64,000 nt of DNA from Haliclona indistincta (GCA_964017065.1 OZ024783.1:13142040-13206039); one strand, 5' to 3'. Shown: positions 42,962-55,502, numbered from the stretch's first letter. Numbers and translations are program-made. Notes: generated by a model from the sequence alone, not told the origin.

Positions 42962-45900
42962 ATGCTCCTATCGTTGAGAGTTTTTGACTTATCGTTGGTC
43001 ATCGTTATGCTTACGATGACTTTGTCTGTCCTTCCCTTGAGCACTGGTAAGTATAATAGTATGCATGATCATCGAGTGTGCTAAATGCTTGCATACTGAC
43101 CCGCGCAGCAAGGAGTGGAGTATCTGAACTACCATTTCTTGACTTGGGAGATGAATCTCGTGCAACTGGTGAAGGAAAATTCTTTAACGTTGATGACGGC
43201 ACTGAGAATGTGACCGACTTGCTAAACTCTATTCCATTTCCCTTCGGCAATAGCACCGAGACGAGTGTTTATGTGAGTTAATTTAAGATTGTTCAAATGC
43301 AGTAATAGTTTGACGACGGTGCTATGTAGATTTCAAGTAATGGACTCATAAGTTTTGGAGCTTCATTTGTAGCCCACAATTCAATACATTTCCCTATTAG
43401 TGAAAAGGTTGTTGCTCCATACTGGAATGATATTGATCTTACTAATGAAGGACTGGTCTTGTATGCTGCACTGATTCAAGGCCAAAACTCTCGTCTCAGT
43501 AACAGTCTAGCTATATTTAATACAGTCAATGGTTATATAACTAATACTGTCTTGAAGAGTCCTTCAGTTTTTCAAGCTCATTGGATTTTAGCAGCACGTT
43601 GGATTAATGTCTGTCCTTATCAAGATAATAGATGTACTTTGGTAAGATTAATATTAAAATTCACTAACAGTATCACTGAATTATGTATGTACATCTATGT
43701 AAAAGTAGATTTTTAACTACACATTAAACTTCAGCTACATGTAAATGCAAAATTTGGTTTTTGACTAATTAATTTTATTGGTTCAATGTAAAATGCATGA
43801 AAATTGCTCCGAAATTTTAGAATAACGCAGAAAATTTTTATGCAAAACATTTTCTACGTTTACAGTCTTACAGTGTACATTTTCCTTTTACTTGTAGGCC
43901 AATTCATTTCAAGTTGTGTTAGCAACTGATGGAGTCAGATCCTACGCCATCTATACATATGAGTGTGGGAGATTAAACTGGGTGAGAAATTCTGCTGGCA
44001 TTGGATTTAGTGCATCTCTTAGCTTCTATGCTGCGCATCCTCTCTCTCGCAAACCAAACGTTACTCAAATTGCTTGTGTCAATAGTCCGTCCAGTAAATG
44101 GAGCAATGTTGTATACCAAATCAACAACAACAACCCAGGTCAGTTCAGTTCACAAGTATGTTCATTCAAAATGAAAATTATAAACTATATCAGTCAATGC
44201 ATAATATAGTCATAGACAATTGTGATTATAATAATTATTATTCTTTCAGTTAACTAATATCATTATTCTTCATTAGCACAACCGACTGAGTTCAGAGGTG
44301 TATCCAATAACTCAAAATCAATCACATTTACATGGAAGCCACCTCAGAACACAAGTGGAATGATAATTGTTACAAACTACACTTTCCAATGCTCAATACC
44401 TGGAACTGGATTAACGCACAATCTGACTCTAAATAGCTCACAGACCACAATCACACTGAGTGGACTCATGCCATACACTAGCTACTCGTGCAGCATAACA
44501 GCTCACACCACTGGATTAACAGCAACCACAACTGTGGCTACCCTACAAGATGGTGAGTTTAGTTTAGTGACATATATTCTTGTTCACAATAACTGTATCT
44601 GCAGTTCCCAGTGGATCACCACAAAACTTTATAGCTTCAACCACTTCTCGTACACTAATCCTCTCCTGGTCTCCTCCTCTTCTCTCACAACGTAATGGAG
44701 TCATCATCAGCTATCTCATCACCTGCAACTCAGGAGGCAGCATCATCAACAGCACCAGAACCAGCAGTACCCGTCTGACCATCACAGGACTGCAGCCATT
44801 CACCAACTACACCTGTTCAGTGAGGGCAGCAACAACAGTAGGAGATGGTCCAGCAACATTACAAGATGTTATTACCTCTGAAGAAAGTAAGAAAATTTTG
44901 TTGCAATAATAACAATGCTTGTTTGTTACAGAACCTAGTACATCTCCTGGAAATGAGAGCGCAACTTCAATTACCTCAACATCTGCTGTGATCTCATGGA
45001 GTCCTCCAGTCAAGCCTAATGGAGTAATCATCCGATATATGCTCCAGTGTGGGCCAAATTTAGGCCAGAATGTGTCTGGATCACAGACTACAACCACACT
45101 GAGTGGACTCCTACCATACACCAACTACTCCTGCAGCATTACAGCTCACACCAGTGCTGGGGGAGGACCTGCAGCAATAGTTGACATTGCTACAGAACAA
45201 GATGGTAAGATTATATTATTGATGGTTAAATTTAATGTGTTAAAATTGTCATTAGTTCCCAGTGGACCACCTCAAATTTTTAATATTTCACCCAATTCTC
45301 GTACACTCACTCTCTCCTGGTCTCCTCCTCTCCTCTCACAACGGAATGGAGTCATCATCAGCTATCTCATCACCTGCAGCTCAGGAGGCAGCATCATCAA
45401 CAGCACCAGAACCAGCAGTAGCAGTCTGACCATCACAGGACTGCAGCCATTCACCAACTACACCTGTTCAGTGAGGGCAGCAACAATAGTGGGAGATGGT
45501 CCAGCAACATTACAAGATGTCATTACCTCTGAAGAAAGTAAGACTAAAGAAATGCTAGCATTGCATGCACTACATTGTATTATAATTTAAACAACATTAT
45601 TATGATTATAGGACCTGAAACTCTCCCAACAATTTTATCAATCTCTGCCAGTTCCACTACAATTACACTCACTTGGGGACCTCCTGATAATGATAAGCTA
45701 AATGGACTATTGGTTGAGTATCGCATTCGATGTTCTAATGGTAGAAGAGATTACAGTAAAAATGTAGCCGGCTCACAAAATACAACCACATTGAGTGGAC
45801 TCACACCATACAACAGCTACACCTGTAACATCACAGCTCACAACAATGTAGGAGGAGGACCTGCAGCAACTGCCAGTGTAACTACAAAACAAGATAGTGA

Positions 45901-48900
45901 GCAATAAAAATTCTCTATTCCGTATTGTCACATGTGTATTTTATTGCAGTTCCCAGTGGGCCTCCTTTAAATTTGACTGCATTAGTCACACAACGAACTA
46001 TGTCACTAGTCTGGTCTCCTCCACATGTTGAAGATCGAAATGGCATTATAACCAGCTATACTGTCATGTGTAGCTTAGCTGATGTCATTATTCATCAAAG
46101 TAAACCTAGTGAGACAAGACTGACTGTCACAGGACTGGAGCCATTCACTAACTACACCTGTTCAGTGAGTGCAGCTACTGTTGTTGGTAGTGGACCAGCA
46201 GTTGTGAAGAACGTGGTCACAGCAAAAGGTAGCTAAATGCTTAATATTTTCAATTTACTGCCTTTTGTGTGTCCGCTATAGTTCCACCACGAGTTGTCAC
46301 AATGCAAGCTGTTGTTATGCAAGTTATTAACAGCAATGTAGTGATACAGTTCAGTATCATGGATGCAGCTCCACCAGTTCAAATAGAGGATATTTACTGG
46401 ATTTTCACTACATCATCAGGAACGACCAGCAGAACAGTCACTAACACCACTACGATATCATTGTCGTTCGATCGCTTGACACTGATTATTAACAATGCTC
46501 AACTATCTCATACTGGAAGCTACATGATAACTGTTAGCAACCCAGCTGGTAGTAGTACTGGATCAGTTCAACTGAGCATTTTGGGTAAGTGGCATTAAAA
46601 TATTTTGTTACTTGAGATTAATATTATTCTAATTCTTAGTACCAGCTCAACTATTGTATACCAATGGAACAAAAGTGACAAGATCTCTTACTGACGAAGG
46701 AACTGTGACATTCAATTGCACTGCTGATGGTATTCCAGAACCACAAATCTCATGGAGAAGAAATGGACAATTTCTAAGCATCAACCAGCTTCGTAGATAC
46801 AGTGTGGTCACATCTACTAATGATGGATTCCGCTCGACTGAATTGCCTGGAGTTCAGCAGACGGAGAGCAAACTGACAATCAGAAGTCTTAGAGAAATTG
46901 ATGAAGGAAATTTCTCTTGCATAGCACAGAGTGCGACCACACCTCCAGCTGCTCTTCTTGTTCCCTTCCAGTTGAATATTGAGATGCGTAAGCCTTGCGT
47001 AATCAAAACTAATATGTGCATGTTGTTAGAATTCATAATTATCATGTACAGCTCCTCCATCTAACCATTGCCAAGGCAATCCCTGTCAAAATAATGGAAG
47101 ATGTGAAAATCTCAACAACAGATTCTTATGTCATTGCACTACAAGATACACAGGACCTACTTGTACTAATAGTAAGCAAAATTACTCAGTCCCACTGTAA
47201 TTTGTTTTCATTTCTTGTTTTTTAGTTGTCAGACTTTCTTTTAAACCAGTGATCACAACCCAGCCTATGAATATCACTGGTGATCTGTTCAGTACTGTCA
47301 ATCTCACTTGTATTGCTGATGAGGGGTATCCTGATCCTGAGATCATCTGGTACAAAGACGGAACTAGAGTGAGGACTCCGAACACACCAAATACTTTAGT
47401 AATCGAGGAGCTGAGACCAAGCGATCGTGGGTTCTACTACTGTGAAGCAGTCAATGTTGCAGGTACTGCCACATCTATGGAAGTTCTGGTAAATATAAAA
47501 GGTAAGTTGTCACTAATTTTCTGCACATTATTATTATGATAATGTTACAGGTGTGGTTCAGTATGAAGCATTTATTCGTCAAAATGAAACGGAAATAATT
47601 GATTCAAATGATCTTTTACAACAGGTTAAATCATTCCAGTTCAGGCTTAGCAAATTTTACACGTTTGTTAACTTTTTCAGATCAACAATGCTCTTACAGG
47701 GAGTAGACTTGCTGGCAATGCTTCTTTCTTTTTTATTGAACAACTAATGTCAGAAAGGTAAGACATTTGAGAAAAGAACAAAATTAATAGTAGCTTTACT
47801 TTTATATTAGTGCAACAACAACACGAGATGTTCCTATATTGATCACACTGATTACTGATGATGGAGCTGGGAGTGAAATGCTACGACAAGAAGTACTTGT
47901 TGAGATGGAGAGAGTACAAGCACAAATTGGACTTCAAATTAGTATTGAAATCACAAGTGTAGATAGATTTGGTGAGTGCACCTAAGTGTATGCGCTTTTA
48001 GTATTCTAAGCATTCACATTATTTAGATGGTTGTCAGCAAGATATCACTACTATACCATCTGTTTCCGGAGATGGTAACTTGACAATCACTATCACCTGG
48101 CCCGAGACTAATCTGGCAGAAGTTGCTGTGGTGACATGTCCGTGTGGTACTCTGAATATTACAGCCCAGGTAGCTACTCGACGCTGTGGAGGTAGTTTCA
48201 CCAATGGAGCACAGTGGGATACAGCTAATGTTGATCCTTGCAACTTGAGTGATAGTGCACGAAGAATCTGCCAGTTATCTGAGGTAACAAAATTATAATG
48301 AGGCACCAGTTTGTTTTATGTACGTATAGTTAAGAACAGAGGAACGTCTTGATAGACTGGACGAGTTTACTAATTCATCAAATGAGATCATGAGTGATGA
48401 AGTGTCTGCTTCTGTGACAGTTTTAGTAGCTTCTACTGAAGATGTTGAAGGAAACAGAACAGTAAGTTATCGATAGGTACTCATATGCCCTTTTAGAGAC
48501 ATCTTACCTTTTGTGTAGTTATCTGAAAATTTCCTCAATGTTGTGGACAATATTGTAAGAGCTGAGCCAATGGTACTTCAAGAGAGTCAAACAGCTGCAA
48601 ACAGCTCAGCTAAGTATGTTGATTCTTCTTTGATTACAATAAAATAATATTATTTTAATACACTTTCTCTAGATTGTTAGATGCTGTGGAAAGAGTTAGT
48701 GAGACCATTCCTATCCCAGAGAATGAGACGTCTGCTCTTGTCACTCAATCAACTTTTGCTGTCTCAGTCCAGAGAGTAGACCCCATGACATTCACTGGAC
48801 TCAGCATTAGTGCAGTCATTGAAAGCTTTGAAGATCAAAGAATTGATGAACTACTGTTGAACATGATGATGAGCAATGAGAGATCAACTGGTTCACTGTC

Positions 48901-50869
48901 CCTACCGAATAACTTGCTTCAGAGGGCAAATGGCTCCAGAGTGACGATGTCTGTGTTTGCCACAAACTCACTGTTCTTGAGAAGAGATAATAATAATACA
49001 GAAGTAGCTAGCATCATCATGTCTGCTTCAGTTGTGGGAACGACAGTTGAAAACTTAGATTCACCTATCATGCTTGCGTTACAAAGAAACCCAGTAAGCT
49101 GAATTTATAATAGTTATTAAGAGTGGTTTATTTTGTGTATACTTGTAGAATATCAATGGCAGCAATCCAGTTTGTTCATTCTGGGATCAGTCTCTTGACA
49201 GTAAGAAACACATACATACCACATGACTCGATGTTACACTACTATTGCTAGATGGTTATGGAGGATGGTCATCTGAAGGATGTATTACCAGCAATAGCTC
49301 TAATCCAAATGATACTGATGTCATTTGCATGTGCAACCATCTCACCAATTTTGCTATTTTACTGGTAAAGGAGAATTTTGCTATTATCGTACTCAAAATA
49401 ATTTTACTGTTGTTTTGCTTTGCAGGATACTTCGCCACAATTTGGAAACAGAACAGGTTTAAATCGTCCTGAAGACTTCTTCCTAAATGCCTTGTCATAC
49501 ATTGGTGTGATACTGTCCATGGGCGGTCTTTTGCTCACCATAGTTTCATACATTGGCACACGGTCAGTCAATACACAGTCAAAAAATTATACTACTGTTC
49601 ATAATATGTACAGGAAACTACGTCTCTCTAATCACGGACAACTGTTGCTCAATCTCTGTTTTGCTCTACTCGGATTATACATATCATTCATCTTCTCCAT
49701 CCACAGCAGTGATGTGCCTCCATTGTGTGCCATAGTCTCTATCATGCTACACTACTTCATGCTGGTGGTGTTCATGGTGATGGCTGCTGAGGCAGTTAAT
49801 GGTTACATGAAGTTAGTGGTTGTACTGGGTCACAATATTAGTCACTATGTCATCAAAGCCACTGTGATATGTTGGGGTAAGTATACAATGCTTAATAACC
49901 AATAATAATTCCTATCATTCTCCAGTTATTCCGGCATTTGTGGTATTGTTTTGTTTCGCTCCTAGTCCAAGTTCGTACATTCATCCAAATGTGTAAGTAT
50001 CGCTACATGTACTAGCAATGCATGTCATTACCGAGTGACAATGATCCATTTTTTTATACAGGTGTCGTGTACATGGTGTTCCCTTCTACGTTGGTCTTGT
50101 AGCACCATTTTTGATTATCTATCTGTTTAACTGGATAGTCTACGCCATCATTCTGGCTACTCTTTGCCGTAGAAACTACCAAAAACAGGACGAAGATAGA
50201 AACAATCGTGTCAAGATAAAGCAGCAGCTGATCGCAGCAGCAATCTTGTCAATTCTCTTTGGCTTGGGTTGGGGCATTGGTCTATTAGCAACAGAAGGTG
50301 TCAGAGTGGCAGTTCTTCGTGACTTATTCTCTGCAATATTTATCATCTGCACTGCCTTTCAAGGATTAATGATATTCATCTTGCAGACACTGCGTTCAAA
50401 ACAAGCTCGAACAACTTGGGCAAGATGGTTCCACATGGCAACTGGAAGGGATTTCTCACAGTTGACATCCTCTGCCAATGTCAGTCAAGCTTGGCGCAAT
50501 AAGCGTTCTCCCAAACATTCAAACTTTGACAGTAGTGCAGACCAAGGGGATACTCTTAAAACTTTACAAAGAAATGTCCAGAACGTGTCATTTCCTCCTG
50601 GGCTATTAGTGACTGGACAACACGACATTGATGAAAAGGAAAAATTTTCTGATCCAGACAAGAGTACTGAGAATACAACGGAAGCACTGGCAAATAATGA
50701 TTACGAGGAAGTAGATACTGCACTGTCTCCCAAAGAGCCATTGACAAGCGATGAATATGAAGTGGTGGATACCACTCTGACAACCAAAGAAACACATGTC
50801 TATGAGGTGGTGGAGACTTCACTGACAGAACCGACTAATAATGATTACGAGACGGTAGAATCTAAATAA
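42962..50869 (+). CDS. Adhesion GPCR with NIDO, 6xFN3, Ig, EGF, HormR and GPS domains (27 exons, 2060 aa)
   Basis: Cell-surface receptor. Twenty-seven exons with GT-AG borders join without a stop: 42962-43046, 43109-43272, 43330-43641, 43898-44138, 44277-44552, 44605-44886, 44932-45204, 45256-45537, 45612-45896, 45950-46228, 46282-46584, 46640-46987, 47052-47171, 47226-47501, 47551-47624, 47681-47757, 47811-47971, 48027-48283, 48330-48461, 48519-48613, 48673-49093, 49149-49200, 49252-49364, 49426-49562, 49614-49876, 49926-49992, 50062-50869. Order: signal peptide (1-28), NIDO (about 35-255), six FN3 (268-826), Ig, Ig, EGF (NPCQNNGRCEN), Ig (to 1175), linker, HormR (1280-1365), GAIN, GPS near 1590-1636 (CMCNHLTNFAIL; family cleavage between L and T), 7TM (about 1650-1920), tail with YEEV, YEVV, YEVV and YETV. 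In this family GAIN autoproteolysis exposes a tethered agonist. NIDO plus HormR in one receptor is unusual to my knowledge. Ligand unknown. Confidence 0.93.
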
Positions 50870-52201
50870 CTTTTTAAGACTGTAATCTGATTATTAAATG
50901 ATCTCGAACAAACGACATGGTCTCGAAAAAACGACATGATCTCATTGTTATACACTCATGTAGCAGTTACAATAATAATCATCCAGTTTGATGTACATGT
51001 GCACACATCAGATTTTTCATGAAAAAGATTGTTCAAATAATTATTGTGAATGCGAGATTTTTCAGTTGGCACGCGCTATACATTGCACATGTAGTCCTGT
51101 GACAGTCAGTACTATTGCAATGAATAATGACATCATCACTGTAACTATACTACACATGACAGTACAAATAGCTGGTGATGCTACTGATCAAGTCAGCCAT
51201 GAATTGATGCACGAAGTATTGTTTGCATAAATAATTTACTAGGAAATGCGTTGTCACAGTGTTCAAGATTTTATGTTTGACTCTCTATGCGCACTATGAT
51301 TGCCAGTGTGCATTTTGCACAATGCGCATAATTGTACACACATTTTTTTTGCGGTCACAGTTTTTGTTTTCAGAGCTCGAGCTTTGTGCAAGGTTAGTTT
51401 AGCAGTTTTCGATAACATAGCATTTGGTTAAATATGCATTTGTGGTTGTGCTCGATTTGGGTTGTTATAGTTAGATGCAAATCAATTTGGGACCACATGC
51501 AATGGTCACATTACATTGAGTGTCCTTATTTTAGGGGTGTCCACAGTGAGGGTTCCACTGTATTCACTAGCACAACAAGCTATGGTAGAGTAGATACTGC
51601 AGACACACAAATGATATGAACACACTGTAATAACTAGAGTTCTAATGAACACATACCCGTGCGCTGAGCTAAGAGCTAAACTCGACTATTCCAGCATTAC
51701 TACAACACTCACGTTACAGCTAGTCCATATACAGCTCCAGATAAAATTAATATTGATGATTGCAAAGCTACCATAATGCACTAACCGTGTTCTGAGCTAT
51801 AAGAGCTGAACACGACTACTCCAGCATTACCGTGTGCAACACTGGCTGCGTTACAGCTAGTCCATAGACAGCTCCAGACAGTAAATATTGATGATAGCAT
51901 AGCTACCATACTTGCACTAACAGGTGATTGGCAAGAAGTGACTCTGGCGTACGGTACATGTGAGACTGAGTGAGGACATCGATATGGATAGGAGGTAGGG
52001 TGACACACCCACAATACCGTAAAATGCTCTTACAAGGACACGTAGCTTTAGAAAGCCATGGATTAGCCGCTCGAGCAAGGCTTGCCAGCACAGAAACGTC
52101 TTCATAGGACTATAGATTCAGTGAAGAAGCTGCAAAGTGCACTTGTGTGGCGAATTTCGAGCGGTGAGACGTAAACAAGCGTGTTTTTTGTCCACACACA
52201 A

Positions 52202-52232
<31 letters not shown>

Positions 52233-52269
52233 GACGGACACAAACGCATAACCCTAGCGCATACTGCGC
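50870..52269. other. Intergenic; tandem duplicate and (CA)n
   Basis: 51657-51780 and 51781-51910 are two tandem, diverged copies of a 125-bp block (CTGAGCT-AAGAGCT...TTACAGCTAGTCCATA). Its start resembles 4830-4860. A (CA)n run lies at 52194-52228. No gene recognised. Confidence 0.5.
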
Positions 52270-52529
52270 ACGGGTAATAATTAGGGAGACACGGTAGTGT
52301 CTCCCTATGTAGGGTTGAACGAGAAAACAAGATGGCGGCTACATACAATGTATTAGCGTTCAAACGCTGATATTTCGCCTGGTGATGAATTTTATACGTC
52401 CAAAGACACTTAAATCTGCTATCTGCATGGCGTTGCCCCATCTTACAGTAGCAAGGAGATTGCTCGAGATTGTTACTAAGTGACGAACCTGGAAACGGTG
52501 AAAATCGAGTTTCGTCATCTTCGTTTTCT

Positions 52530-52621
<92 letters not shown>

Positions 52622-52937
52622 TCCGTCCGTCCGTCCGTCCGTCCGTCCGTCCGTCCGTCCGTCCGTCCGTCCGTCCGTCCGTCCGTCCGTCCGTCCGTCC
52701 TTCCTTCCTTCCTTCCTTCCTTCCTTCCTTCCTTCCTTCCTTCCTTCCTTCCTTCCTTCCTTCCTTCCTTCCTTCCTTCCTTCCTTCCTTCCTTCCTTCC
52801 TTCCTTCCTTCCTTCCTTCCTTCCTTCCTTCCTTCCTTCCTTCCTTCCTTCCTTCCTTCCTTCTTTCTTCCACTCGCCTAGCACCTTTACGTGAGCAGTG
52901 CCGAGACCAAAACACCCACGAACAGTCGTGAAATTCT
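52270..52937 (-). repeat. Dispersed element E, copy 1, split by expanded tetranucleotide arrays
   Basis: The outer parts match 62310-62645 in inverted orientation (block ending GTTCAACCCTACATAGGGAG, block with ACGAAACTCGATTTTCACC, block with TGGTCTCGGCACTGCTCA). In the 62-kb copy the centre is a short GAAGAAAGAAGAAAG run; here it has grown to about 340 bp. The left end is a hairpin, AGGGAGACAC-GGTA-GTGTCTCCCT. On the minus strand both copies can be read MTKLDFHRFQVRH, but the continuation differs, so coding status is doubtful. Confidence 0.7.
52525..52865. repeat. Three-phase tetranucleotide microsatellite (CTTT)n-(CCGT)n-(CCTT)n
   Basis: About 24 units of CTTT (52525-52622), about 19 of CCGT (52623-52700) and about 40 of CCTT (52701-52862), each nearly perfect with sharp switches. 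One strand is pure pyrimidine in the outer blocks, which can form triplex DNA. The long Phe-Leu-Ser and Lys-Glu-Gly-Arg frames across it are artefacts of the repeat. Confidence 0.97.
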
Positions 52938-52944
52938 CCTTTTT

Positions 52945-53084
52945 CTTCACCTTCAGCATCAGGTACTTAGTAGTCGGCATCCTGGACTATTTTATCACAG
53001 AGAAGAGGTCCTGGCTGATCAGTGAAGGAGTGAAGGGTTTCTGATCCTGGTGTCTCTGGTGCTGTTCTCATGTGTGTCAAGACA
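52945..53084 (+). pseudogene. Duplicate of the transporter's 3' coding end
   Basis: About 130 bases match 55237-55365 with only two substitutions, covering the codons for FSIRYLVVGILDYF through the CMSR-like segment (here CVSR). Both edges are sharp: element E on the left and half of an inverted-repeat element on the right. It contains the same GGGTTTC-TGA arrangement as the parent gene. Not expressible on its own. Confidence 0.9.
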
Positions 53085-53215
53085 CTGTTAGCAAGTCAAT
53101 CGTGTTACCATTCCATACTTGCTCCTTGTTGGTTTACATTGTGGACCAGTAGCAGATTTCTTTATCCCTACATCCTTTTGATTTTGTTAGAAATCTTTTT
53201 ATTTTCTTGTGCATA
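53085..53215. mobile_element. Single arm of the long-inverted-repeat element
   Basis: Matches the right arms at 61325-61450 and 61725-61853 (TTAGCAAGTCAATCGTGTTA...GAAATCTTTTTATTTTCTTG) with about 10% divergence. No partner arm is present. Confidence 0.8.
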
Positions 53216-53793
53216 CATGTAATGATGTAGTTTCAATCCTTCTTTGGATTTGTGGTACCGATCTACTTTGTTGTCAATAGAAAATTATTATAATTGATCT
53301 TGCACGCATGGGAGCAAACATTGTCGAATCACCAATAATATTTCCTACAGTATCTGAAACTCTGCTCATAGGCACTAGTGTATAGTGTTTTTATGCTTGA
53401 CTTCAAAAACAGCATCATTTTTTATCTGGCATGCTTTCTGGATTTGCATTGATGCTTTAAACAGCTTCATTTGCAATAAAAGTGAAGCTTTCAAAACTAA
53501 TGAAATAAAGTACATAATTTAGCCGGTTTTACATAATGTTTGATATTATTAGTAGTGTTTGTTATACTGCACCTAAAAACTTTTGTAGACTATATTCTAG
53601 GAGATGACCAGTAACACTAAGTTAATCGGCATTTCCACAACTGATAGAGAATCATAATTATTTAGTAGTTTACTAATACAGTGCATTTTGATTTCATTTT
53701 GTGAAAGTGTGATTTTCATTTTGCCCAATCATAGCAACATACTTACACTGTCATAGATTCAGTGGACATTTCAGTAGTCAATAGTAGTTCAAC

Positions 53794-55502
53794 ATGAAGC
53801 TACGTGGTTTTCTGCTAGTGATTGTCTGCTGTCTGGTGGTGGAATTTGTTAACATCACTCGAAAAAATTACTTGTCTATTGATTTTGATTTAACTGGTAC
53901 AGTACTTCTTCAAGTTGGTCAAGGGCTACTTTTTTTTATATATCCACTCGTGGGTCATCTGACAGATGTCTACCTGACCAGGTATCGTAGCCTGAAATGT
54001 TCCTTTGTAATACTTATGCTCATCGCCTTTGGTGGTGTGGTATATAGTATAATTGACCTTACAGTATCAAATGTAAACAAATTGAATATCTTTCATCATC
54101 ATCAAACATCATTTATACCCGCCGTAATATTTATAGTGTATATCATAGGAATGGGGTTGTTTCAAGCTAATGCCATTCAGTTTGGACTGGATCAGTTACT
54201 AGAGGCTCCCACACCAAAACTGATTTCTTTCATTCAATGGTACTACTGGGCTCAGAATGTTGGCAGTGTAGCTGTGTTTTACATTACAATTCTAGGTTTG
54301 AAAATCTCTGATGAAGTCCATGTGCATTTTTTAACAAATTATGAGAGGTATAAACACTTAAGCAGTGTAGTAACAATTCCAGTACTGATTGCATGGACTA
54401 TAATTCTAACAGCAGTACTGGTCAAATTTTGCACTACAAGAAAGTATTTCTACATTCAAAAAGCAGGTCTCAATCCATTCAAGAATATCTACAAAGTGCT
54501 CAAGTACTCTTGGAAGCACAAGGTCCCTGAGCATCGCAGTGCCTTCACCTACTGGGAGGAGGATATTCCATGCTGTATTGACCTGGGGAAGAACAAGTAT
54601 GGAGGACCATTCACCAATGAGGAGGTGGAGGACACCAAGACATTTTTACGCATCCTACCACGCCTCCTGTGTCTGTTTGGATACCATCTAGCTGGAGAAG
54701 GCTACTCTGCTCCAGAACAGCTTCAGAGGACCAGCTGTCCTTCACTAGCACTACTGCTACTTTTTATAATTAATCCACTCCACATGAGCACTCTTGTTGC
54801 AGTGGTTGGTATACCACTGTATCGACTGGTGATTGTGAAAGTGATTCCAAGATTGAAGAATGTTCGAATGCTGACAAAAATGTGGATCGGTCTGTACCTC
54901 TCACTACTGCAAATTGTGTTGTACATCATAGTGGTTGTTAACCATGACACTACTTACTGGCAGCAACATCACACTGTTATTCCTAAAGAAAGTCATTATT
55001 CTATCATTGGACATTGCTATGTCATTCGTACTGGTTGTAGCTTCAATCCCTACCTAGGGTTTTGGCACTGTCAGCAATACAGTGACCCAGTTGACAACAC
55101 CTACCTGTGGTTCATCATTCCTCAGCTTCTCAATGGTCTCTCTTCTCTGCTTGTCTCCATGACAGTGTTTGAGTTCATCTGTGCCCAGGCTCCTCGCACT
55201 ACCCAGGGACTGCTCATTGGTCTGTGGTATGCTACCTTCAGCATCAGGTACTTAGTAGTCGGCATCCTGGACTATTTTATCACAGAGAAGAGGTCCTGGC
55301 TGATCAGTGAAGGAGTGAAGGGTTTCTGATCCTAGTGTCTCTGGTGCTGTTCTCATGTATGTCAAGATGCTACCGCTACCGACAACGTGATGAGGTAGTC
55401 AACGAGCAACTAATGATTGAAGACACTCATGAGAGGTGGTTTAAACAAGAAGAGGAGTATATGCAAGAACGAAGAGAGTTGCTAAAAAACATTGAAACGT
55501 AA
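53794..55502 (+). CDS. POT/SLC15-like proton-coupled transporter, terminal -1 frame shift
   Basis: Membrane protein of the MFS proton-dependent oligopeptide transporter family; substrate probably small peptides or related solutes (family inference). A single exon starts at 53794 (MKLRGFLLVIVCCLVVEFVN). Landmarks: GMGLFQANAIQFGLDQL, the counterpart of the POT GxGxxKxNxxPFGxDQ signature; a cytoplasmic YWEED...YGGPFTNEEVED loop; and FICAQAPRTTQGLLIGLW, like the second POT signature. The 0 frame stops at TGA 55327-55329, inside what should be the last membrane span. The -1 frame continues LILVSLVLFSCMSRCYRYRQ to TAA at 55500-55502, making 569 residues. The junction is a G_GGT_TTC heptamer at 55320-55326 immediately before the stop. 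It may be programmed frameshifting, a one-T deletion or an assembly error. Confidence 0.8.

Noticed and set aside
44807..45124. Reverse-strand frames across the GPCR exons (also 46854, 47182, 48034, 50556)
   Set aside because: Shadows of the well-supported spliced gene on the plus strand.
52118..52980. Long Lys-Glu-Gly-Arg and Phe-Leu-Pro-Ser reading frames
   Set aside because: Pure by-products of the CTTT/CCGT/CCTT microsatellite; open in opposite strands and several frames.
55236..55370. Short intron to explain the frame change at the transporter end
   Set aside because: The only GT...AG pair near the stop (within GGTTTCTGATCCTAG) would be about 15 bases, too short for splicing.
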